Below are positions 55,814 through 64,000 of a stretch of DNA of 64,000 nt, one piece after another. Each line of letters begins with the position of its first letter. The stretch's first letter is position 1. Location: assembly GCA_027625915.1 (NCBI GenBank), contig JANTQA010000070.1, positions 7,259,001 to 7,323,000 on the forward strand, given 5' to 3'. A program made the translations under genes and the position numbers. This DNA is from Anaeramoeba flamelloides (lineage: Eukaryota; Metamonada; Anaeramoebidae). Below the pieces are notes generated by a model that saw nothing but the letters and a program-made list of their open reading frames with translations, made no database searches and had not been told where the DNA came from.

Positions 55814-58800
55814 TTAATCTGATTCCGTATCTTCATCCTCTGACAAGTTATAAATTTCTGAATATAATCTTGAATTTTTTTCATTTATTAAACTTGTTTC
55901 ATCGCCAAAATAATTTTCATCAATATTTGAGCTCATTACGAATTGATCTTTATAAACTTTTTCTCTAATATATTCAGAATATAATCCGACAACTAATCCT
56001 AGAAAGAAACCAATTGGAAGCATATATAATTGGTAAACATGAAAGTCATGATAACTTTTTGAAGTGTTTTCAACATCAAATTTTCCAAATAATATGCCAT
56101 TAACAACACCTAAAACAACGCCTGAGCAGATACACACATAGATCTATATAAATAGAAATAAAGTATATATACAATATATAAAAATGTTTTATGTATTTTT
56201 TTTGAAAAAAAAGTAATAAATTTATGATTAGATTTTCGAAAATTTTTTTATTTTAATATTTAAATTACATATAAAAAAATTACTGATAAATTCAAATAAA
56301 TTGAATAAAATTTTTAGTTCAATTTCCATTTTTGTAATCAATTAACTCAACTAATTATACAACCCAAGAGGACAAATCTTTTGAAAACAAAACCAATTTT
56401 ACAAAGTTTCTTCTCATGAAAATGAATAGAAAGCTTTAATCAAACCTTGTGTAAAAAAATTTGTAAAACGGAAAACAAATGAAAAATTTTATGGTATTTC
56501 TTTGAATTTATCAGTACTACACATGTGCAAAAAGTGATGTCTTTATATTTTAAGTTTTTTTACTAAATTTGTAATTTTTCCAAAAACTATAAAACTTTTC
56601 ATATGCGCCCCGACGGGAGAGGTTTCTTGTTAACAAACCTGAGGTTTCTAATAGCAAAAAAAACAAATTAATTATCAAATAAAAATGTTTGGGGTTGTTT
56701 TTGTATTTTGATTTCTGAAAATTATTTTCCATTTTTGAATTTCTGTTTCTTCCCCAAACATTTTTATTTGATAATTAATTTGTTTTTTTTGCTATTAGAA
56801 ACCTCAGGTTTGTTAACAAGAAACCTCTCCCGTCGGGGCGCATATGAAAAGTTTTATAGTTTTTGGAAAAATTACAAATTTAGTAAAAAAACTTAAAATA
56901 TAAAGACATCACTTTTTGCACATGTGTACTTTTTTTAAAAAAGTTATAAAAAAAATTAAAGATTTTTATAAATTACACTGAAGAAAAAGTAGTTAACAAT
57001 AGTTATTTAAGAAAAAATGTATTCGATAAAATTGATAACAAATAAAATTTCCTTACAATTCAACTATAATTCTAAATTTATTTTTGAAAATTAAGTTGAA
57101 AATGCTTATAATAACTTTATTTATTCACTCTTTGAATTAGAAGTTACGAATTTAGTCACTTCAAAATTCCCAAATTACAAGATTAAATGATTCTTTCATT
57201 TAACCCTTCACAGCGAGAATAAACATCAAAATTTTTGACACAGTTAAAACACTTTATAAACTAAAAATTAAAATTTACACACAGCCAAAACAGTTAAAGG
57301 ATCACAATAATACAATTTCATTCAAATTGTAAATAGTTTTGATATTTGAAGATCTATAAAAATCATTTTTAACATCTATTAGGATTATTTTTTCATTTCA
57401 TTTTTTTCAATGAATTACATAAACTGTTTTATTTGAGATCCGAAAAATTTTCAAAGAATACTTTATATTAGTGTCAGTTAAATTCTTTTAAATAGAAAAA
57501 CTCAAATAAAGATTAGTTAGTGGTTTCTAACACCATTTGATCTATTAATAATTGTTAATTAAATTTCAACATATTTAAGAATACATTTTTTTGTTGTGCT
57601 CCATCTCCAAAAATTTCAAAGACTTCTATAAAAACTAAAAATAAAGAAAAAAATACCTCAAAAAAATCAAAAATTTGGACTTCAACATCATTGTAAAAGA
57701 AGATACAGATGAATTACTCAAGAAAATGAACATAAAAGAAATCCATGGAATCAATATATAATAGTATGTTGAATAATATGACTTAACAAGCTATTAAGGA
57801 AAAAGGAAATGGGATCCAAATCATCTCGAAAAATTTAAAAATGAAAATTCGACTTGATTAAAATAACTCTAATTTTTTTTCCTATTTTTCATTTTTGAAT
57901 TCTTTATTTTTTATTTCTTCATTTTTTTTTTTCTTTACTTTTTTTTATAGACTATTCGTTTTAGCTTTGAAAACTAAATTAAGTTTAGAATTCTTCTAAT
58001 TACACTCTATATCCTAACACCCTTTGAATGAAAAGTTACAAATATAGTCACTTTAAAATTCTCTCTTTAACTGCTTTAGTATTTTTATTAGCATTTTAAT
58101 GCTTAATAATAAATCCCCCGCCAAAAATTTTTCACAGTATTTTTTTGATTTTTTTTTATTTATTGTTTGTTTTGTTGGTATTTTAAATCAAAGAGTGAAT
58201 AAATAAAGTTATTTTCAGCATTTTCAACTTTATTTTCTAAAATAAATTTTGAATTGGAGTTTATTTGCCCAACCAGAAAGATAATTAACTTTCATTACCT
58301 TTCCACAAAACAATCTTATCTAATTCTGAACGAGGATCAAAAAGTAAAAAAAAAAAAAAAACCCTTTTATATTATTAATAAAACAGATTCAATATCTTTA
58401 TTATCCATTTGAGATAATAAAGATATGTTTAAATCCTTTAATAAATTTACAAATATAAGTTTAGGAATTGGCATAAATAAGAGGAAATAAAAAACTCCTC
58501 CCTGAAATTTCAATAAAAAAAAAAAAAAAAACTTTTTCAGCTTGATTATCGATCATAGTTAACAAATTGGAAAAGCATTGTGTTTCATAATGAACCACAA
58601 TTTTAATTAATCATAAAAAATTAAAGAAATATTTGGTTTAAGAGATGTGGATAGATGATATCCCTATTTGGACTTTGAATTCGGTTATTTTTTGATTTTT
58701 TATTATAATTAAATTTCCCTTAATACCCTTTTTAATTTTTTCTAAAGGCGCTTTTTTTGTTTAATTTGATTTTATTTTATTTTTTTGGAAAGGGTTAGAG

Positions 58801-60345
58801 ATAGAAATATAATTATTATTGCAGTAAAACTAATTTTTAATGGTTATTGTTAAACTAAAGAATGACTTCTGAAAAGAAAATGATTAATTCAAATTTGTCT
58901 ATGCAAAGAAAAAAAAAAAATCGAGTTTATAAAACACAGACGAAATTCGATAATAATTAAAACAAGCTCTATGAAGTATACCTTAGAATAAATTTCTCAA
59001 ACACTCTTTAAACAATTGTTGACGGGAGTTGGTAAATTATACCAAATTTTGAGTGCAACCCCAGTTAATGCGAAACTGAATCATTCAAATCATTTCTTTA
59101 ACCAAATACATTGATGTTTTAATAAATACTGTTTTGGAATATATCCTAGTACAATATATTTTTATACCAACTAAAAAATGGAAATCAAAAGAATGAAAAG
59201 ATTGAACAAGAAAAAATAAATAAAAATTATTTATTTCTTGATCTTATCTGTAAAATTTGATACAATTACTTCTTCTGAATTTGGTTTTATTTTTAATTCT
59301 TCATGGAAATACTTTAGTTTGTTAAAATTTTTGAGAAACAAATTACTTTTTATTTCGATAAGAATTTCCAAAATGAATTTAAATATCCTATTTTCATTTA
59401 ATTCCTAGAATACAGATTAAATAGGTAAGTGAATAATTTTGTTTTAGAATTAATTGTTGGGAAATTATCAATGTTGTGTTAAATGTTGTTTATTTTATTT
59501 GGATTAATAATAAAACGAATTATTCATCGGCCTATTTCATATATTTAAATTGCTGCATCAAATTAAAGCTACTTAAAATAGGAAAAAAGTTGACAATAAA
59601 TCTACTGAATTGTATTTATTTTAATATTGAAGGTCAAAATAGTTCTGTTTTAACAGTTTATAATTAATGTCAATTTATTTTATTCCAAAAGAAATGAGAG
59701 GCTTTAAAAAAAGAAAGTTTTTTGTTATTTGTTGTTATTTTAGGATGAAATTAACAAACCTGTGATTTCTTTACAACAAAAGCACTTGGATTTTCTTGCT
59801 TACAGCAACCACAATTAAAGATTTGATAATTTAAAAGTTGGACAAGACAGTAAACAAATAAAAAGCTAAGCGAAATCGATGTGATTGAATAAAAAAGTGT
59901 TTTTAATGAATTTGAGGCAAGAAAGAACCATTTACTATTCAGGACAGCACACAACACTCCAGTAAATGCTACCTTTTAGTTTGGTTTTGTTTTATTTGAT
60001 TTTTGGATTGTTGTGTTTATGAATTTTGGGTGATGTGAGGAAAAAATCTGTAAAAAAAAAAAAAAAAAAAATGAAAAAAAAAAAAGAAAGTAGAAAAAAC
60101 AAAGCTTAAGATATTACAACAATACTCAGGAAAACAACACTCAACCTTGAAACCAAACTTATGTCAGATATTTTGAGTGTTCGAATGAAAAGCATAACAC
60201 CAAATAAAAATACAATTACACCAAAAATGTATCCAGCAATATCATGATAAGTAACCTCAATAAGAATATTGCTAACTGCTAAGCACAAAAAAGATCCACA
60301 AAAAGATCCAACCAAACCAGCAAAAATTATTTTTAAAGCATTCAT
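55814..60345 (-). CDS. Multi-pass membrane protein of unknown family, three exons
   Basis: Exons 60345-60126 (73 codons plus 1 base), 59968-59760 (209 bp) and 56143-55814 (to TAA) join in phases 1 and 0 at GT-AG sites, giving 252 residues. No exon continues sensibly on its own. Hydrophobic segments: IIFAGLVGSFCGSFLCLAV, IAGYIFGVIVFLFGVMLFI, a third made by the exon 1-2 junction (SRLSVVFL then FTGVLCAVL), SITSISLSFLFVYCLVQLL, SGVVLGVVNGILFG and LPIGFFLGLVVGLY, so about six membrane passes. A CGCC cluster follows pass 4. The C-terminus is an acidic cytosolic-type tail ending EDEDTESD. I do not recognise the family. The 157-bp first intron and phase agreement support the model; the second intron is 3.6 kb and full of repeats. 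Confidence 0.65.
56281..56514. mobile_element. MITE with TACTGATAAATTCAAA ends
   Basis: Left end TTACTGATAAATTCAAATAA, right end TTTGAATTTATCAGTA, with internal TTCAATTTCCATTTTTG as in the 23819-24979 family. It lies directly beside the next element. Confidence 0.65.
56518..56928. mobile_element. Recent inverted-repeat element, ~176-bp near-identical arms, TA target
   Basis: TA at both edges (56518-56519, 56927-56928). The arms 56520-56696 and 56752-56926 are inverted copies with almost no difference, so both strands translate to the same 55-residue tail (NLSRRGAYEKFYSFWKNYK). Ends read CACATGTGCAAAAAGTGATG. It contains an unusually GC-rich block, GCGCCCCGACGGGAGAGG. The single-stranded centre is about 55 bp. 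No transposase. Confidence 0.85.
57056..58256 (+). mobile_element. Family B element with ~80-bp terminal inverted repeats
   Basis: The left end (57056-57150, with AAGTTGAAAATGCTTATAAT) is inverted at about 58180-58256 (AAAATGCTGAAAATAACTTT when complemented). Inside, 57280-57600 matches the other family B copies, and 57672-57766 encodes NIIVKEDTDELLKKMNIKE, paralleling 8142-8289. The copy is decayed. It is probably a DNA transposon; the protein family is not recognised. Confidence 0.6.
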
Positions 60346-60732
60346 TTGTGAACAACAATTTGAGAAAAGTAAAAAATTGAAAAAATGATTTAAAATTGAA
60401 AATTTCGTGTATTACTCTCTAGATGGAAGGAATATTTCCTTATCGATTATACAACATTTTAATTCAATACTATTGTTTAAAACCCCTATTCACCTAAAGA
60501 AACTCACTAAGGGAGTATTAATTATAAAATGAAATTTATACCTTTTTTTACCAATTACAATCTCGGATCAAAACAATGACGTTTTTCACAGAAGGTGGCA
60601 AATTGTAAATTCTTCATATTATGAAAACAATTTCCATCAACAACACATCAAATAATCTAAGATAATTATATCTCATAAGGACAAAAATATCTCTTTTTTC
60701 AAACAATTTCTAAAATATTTATTTTATTTTAA

Positions 60733-61663
60733 GGGACTAGTCTATATAAAATTTTTTTCGGTAAATTTAATAGAGATTTAGAATTTTTTTTGCCAATTAC
60801 TTCGATTTGAAATCAAAGTGAAAAACTTCTTAGTATATTAATGAAATCTTGCTAAATGACATTCATTAAATTTAGCTATTGTTTTTATAGAAATAAAAAA
60901 TTTTTGCATTTTTTCACTTTTTTGAAAGTTGCTTTTTTTAACTTTTCGCAAAAATACAAAAAATAAAAAAAAAATATGAGCAAGAAAGCAAAACCTTGTT
61001 ATTTTTGTGGAAGACCTACAAAAAATAGTTTGAAATATAAACCTGAAAGGGGTTTTTTGGATTTGCATGAAAACATAGTTTGATTCAAAAAAAAGATACA
61101 ATATATGCTTTACTCTTAATAAAAGATTTTCATTCTTTTCTTGTACCATTCTTTTTTTTCATGAATCTACTTTTTGAGTATATACTCTTTTGTTTTTGTT
61201 GAATTTGAAGTTTTTTTAAGTGTTCCCAAATTACCATTCCAAAATTTTTTGTCAGAGTCAAAAAAAATCAAAGAAAAGAATACGAAATATTTTTTAAAAA
61301 AGTAATTATTGATAAAACAAATTGAGTTCTTTATAGAGTCAAGTTGGATGTTCAGAAGTGAAAGAGAAAATATTCACCAGTTTTAAATAATTTTTTCGTT
61401 TTTAAAAATGAGAATAAATATTATTTTTGAGAAAATAATTAAATCCAAAATTAATCAAAAAATTCTCATTCGTTAAAGATCTTTTTTCAAAAAAAACTTT
61501 TTAAAAGTCACTTTTTTTGACAGAATTATAAAATTTAAAAAAAACAAGAACTAAAAGTTCTAACATTGAAAAAACCTGTCTATTTTCAATTTTAAACATA
61601 TTTCAAGATAAGGATTCCTTATTTAGTTATTGGTCAAAAAAAAAATTAATAGAGACTAGTCCC
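60733..61663. mobile_element. TTAA-flanked TIR element (piggyBac-like, non-autonomous)
   Basis: TTAA at 60729-60732 and 61664-61667 bound GGGACTAGTCTATATAA at the left and its imperfect inverse (TTAATAGAGACTAGTCCC) at the right. The 931-bp interior has one short ATG frame, 60976-61083 (KPCYFCGRPTKNSLKYKP, 35 codons), with a CxxC that could be a scrap of a zinc-binding domain. PiggyBac elements use TTAA and end in a cysteine-rich domain, but the resemblance is slight. Confidence 0.55.
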
Positions 61664-62969
61664 TTAAATTAAAAAAATTCCGATTATAAAAACTAATAGT
61701 AGATCTCAATTTATATTATTGTTGCTCTTGGATTTTTCAACTAAAAAAATTGAAGAAATCAAAATAAAAATATAAATCTTCGACTTCATATATGACCTTT
61801 TTAATAAAAAAAATCGACAATAAATCCAATTTACTTAACCCACAAAAGTTATAAGAATAAAATAATATATATATATATATATTTAATGTTAAAAGATTTT
61901 TTTGGTCATTTATAAAATAATATTACATGAAATTTTACAAACCCACACATGAAATTTTGATTTTATTCTTTATTTTAAATATTTGTCTCAAATATTCCTT
62001 AATCTTGAATAATAAATAAACAAAATTTCCTTTTTTTTAATTTATAAGATTATTCTTTTTTTTCAAATTTATTTATTTTATTATTCGATTTTTTTTTTTT
62101 TTTTTGCTTTAAATAGGTCAAGATGTCTGAAATTTTGATGGAATTATTGTTTTTGTGAGATGAAATGACTTCTTAAAAATTGTCCATCTTCTTTCTTAAT
62201 TGTCAAAATTTTTCACTTTTATTATATCTTTTTGAATTTTTAATATTCACAAAGCTTGCCTGAAATATTTTAATAATTTTTGTTTTTTCAACTCTATTAA
62301 ATAAAAAGCAATCAAAATGGGAAGTTGAGTTATTTTTATTAACTTTGGGAAATTTTAAATATTTATTTTTATTCCTATCTCTAAATTCGAGGAAACCAAT
62401 CATATTTGATTTATTTTTTTTTAAAAAAATAATATATAATCTTTGATTGGATGCTTTAAATAATAAAAATAAAGAGAATAATAATAAAAAAAAAACATTA
62501 TCTTTCCGAGGATGTTCATTATCGAAAAAAAACCACCTTTTAACTTCAATTCATTACGATAAAATATAATTTTCTGAAATTGAAAAAAAAACATTTTCAC
62601 AATTTAGCCCAATTGCTAAAAAATAATTAAAAACCACCAACATGTGATATTGTGCCGATTTCTATAAATGAAGAATGATAAATGAGGAAATTATTAGAAA
62701 AAAGTGCCAAGAGCAACAAAAAAATTCCAATTTGAATCGGTCTTGTAATATAATTTTTTCAGAAAAATATTTTAAAATATGTAATAAAAAATATGAATAA
62801 AATTAAATACAAAATTAATGGATTGATTATTAAATCTTGAATATATAAAATCAAGAAAAAATCAAATAAATGTATTTAAATTAAAATAATTATTTTCTCT
62901 CTTTTTTTATTAATTATTTACTATGATATGATAATTGTAGAAATTAGCTAATATAAAAACTTTATTTAA

Positions 62970-63197
62970 ATTTCAAATAAAATTTTGGAGGTTACAGAAC
63001 CTAATAGTTTTAATATAATTATTAATAGACAATCACATATTCCAATTCGGGTTAGCTTTGATGGAAAAACTTTAACTTTTGCACAAATACTATTTTTTTA
63101 TACTTTGACTTGTTCGTTTTACTATATTGAAGATCTAGCCTTTCTTCTTTTTTTAGTATTTTTTCTTGTAATATTTATTTTGAAAACGATAATTTGA
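62970..63197 (+). other. Possible exon, membrane-type open frame
   Basis: Open for 75 codons to TGA with no ATG. It starts with a plausible soluble stretch (SFNIIINRQSHIPIRVSFDG) followed by two hydrophobic segments (LFFYTLTCSFYYI, LLFLVFFLVIFIL). It could be an internal or terminal exon of a gene beyond the edge, or chance. Not recognised. Confidence 0.2.
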
Positions 63198-63611
63198 CTT
63201 TTCGGTCTTTTATTCTCAGCTATTTCTGGTTATTCTGATTTATATTCAGTTAATTTACTGTACACAATATACACAACTACATAAAATAGCAATGTTTCCA
63301 CTTTTCTTTCTATATCTTTTGAAATATCTAAATAATAATAATAAAAAAAAAATATAAAATTAAGCTAAAATCTACTTATTCTGAACAATAACCCATTTTG
63401 AACATTACTCTAAAATTGAACCTAGTTAACAAAAAATAAAATTTGTTTTTTACTTTTTTTTTAAAAATTTGTACATTTGTTTTTTTTTCACCTTTTGAAA
63501 TCGTTTTTAAATGGTATATTTACTCTTTTTTCTCTGAAAAAAAAAAAAATACTTAATGAATTATTTTGTAAATGATATTGGTTTTCACTTATATAAACAC
63601 CATTACAAAAA

Positions 63612-64000
63612 TTGGGACACACCCAAAATCAAAAATAGGAAAAAAAAAAACCCAATTTATGATATTTTTCCAAAATTTAATATTAAACCACCTTTATGTA
63701 AAATAATATTAATACTTTTATCATTAATCATTTTTATCCAAATAAAAGAAAAAAATATCAAACTAAAAAAAAAAATTGGTTGTCCAAAATAATGAAACGA
63801 GCTGAACTAAAAATGTATTGGTAAATTTGTTGAAATTTCACCAACAATTGTTGATCGGCCAATTGATAAGATACCCTCCACAAATCTTATGTGATTTTCC
63901 AATTTCACAAACTCAATCTTAACATTCAATTAAATATTGAAAAAAAAATTATAGATCTTACCAAACAGATTATGTAACTGGAAAAAAAGTAAATAACAAC
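63612..64000 (-). mobile_element. Family A MITE plus reversed family B, cut by window edge
   Basis: 63612-63790 is the family A unit (TTGGGACACACCC to GGTTGTCCAAAATAATG). It continues into family B in reverse, with blocks such as ATGTATTGGTAAATTTGTTG shared with 37505-37790. Confidence 0.6.

Larger units (their letters stand above)
56144..59759 (-). other. Membrane-protein gene intron 2 (3.6 kb), repeat-filled
   Basis: Opens GTTTGT at 59759 and closes ATATAG at 56144. It holds a MITE (56281-56514), the near-perfect inverted-repeat element (56518-56928) and a 1.2-kb family B element (57056-58256). The part 58260-59750 is A/T-rich with nothing recognisable. Confidence 0.6.
60346..64000. other. 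Right-edge region: TTAA element, possible exon, repeats
   Basis: No complete gene is seen. It contains the TTAA-flanked element (60733-61663), a weak exon-like stretch (62970-63197) and a family A plus B composite that runs off the edge (63612-64000). A TA run is at about 61866-61881 and a poly-T at about 62090-62105. Confidence 0.45.

Noticed and set aside
56550-56896. Pair of identical 60-codon frames on opposite strands
   Set aside because: Produced by the inverted arms of the 56518-56928 element; no sign of a real protein.
1-64000. tRNA or rRNA genes
   Set aside because: I scanned for T-loop-like GGTTCRANTCC patterns and rRNA-like GC-richer blocks and found none.

Overview
This is a eukaryotic nuclear window from a very A/T-rich protist genome (roughly four fifths A+T by eye). 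The genes have GT-AG introns. Proteins carry long low-complexity K/E, N/Q, K/T and R/S runs. Homologs of CARMIL, CC2D1/Lgd, Ras, endonuclease V, a RING E3 and a ubiquitin-like protein are present. A free-living amoeboid protist fits; an Anaeramoeba-like metamonad is my best guess from style alone and is not proven. Every gene whose end is visible stops with TAA. In the Ras gene this TAA directly follows a CAAX box, so TAA is a genuine stop here.

Layout. (1) 1-10,891, minus: 5' part of a CARMIL homolog in three exons (10891-10613, 7330-6796, 2481-1882), continuing off the left edge. (2) 13,051-14,742, plus: PARP-type BRCT domain fused to a huge KE/RS/His-rich tail. (3) 16,586-19,444, plus: CC2D1/Lgd homolog with DM14-like and C2 domains and a duplicated C-terminal module; its reading frame is broken at homopolymers and by two TAA codons. 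(4) 19,515-20,765: transposon-like element with subterminal arrays of ATCGCGAT. (5) 23,159-28,833, minus: RING E3-like gene whose zinc finger is split by a 4.75-kb intron. (6) 33,969-38,401, plus: complete five-exon Ras GTPase. (7) 42,655-44,163, plus: endonuclease V with a repetitive tail. (8) 44-53 kb: gene-poor repeat cluster with a decayed LINE and nested inverted-repeat elements. (9) 53,264-53,734, plus, and 53,859-54,362, minus: an orphan terminal exon converging on a ubiquitin-like gene. (10) 55,814-60,345, minus: three-exon multi-pass membrane protein of unknown family. (11) 60-64 kb: TTAA-flanked element and more dispersed repeats.

Gene content mixes cytoskeleton and membrane traffic (CARMIL, Ras, CC2D1), ubiquitin (RING, ubiquitin-like), nucleic-acid metabolism (endonuclease V, BRCT) and one membrane protein. 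Neighbours are on both strands and show no operon logic.

The most distinctive property is the non-coding landscape. Introns are either short (111-194 bp) or very long (3.3-4.8 kb), and every long one is filled with inverted-repeat elements. At least ten repeat families occur, several with copies in both introns and spacers. The highlights are the ATCGCGAT-array element with one intact and one C-to-T-decayed copy, a fresh near-perfect inverted-repeat element at 56.5 kb, a tandem array of hairpins at 25.8-26.4 kb, and nested insertions at 35.4-36.3 kb and 49-52.8 kb. No rRNA, tRNA or CRISPR was found.
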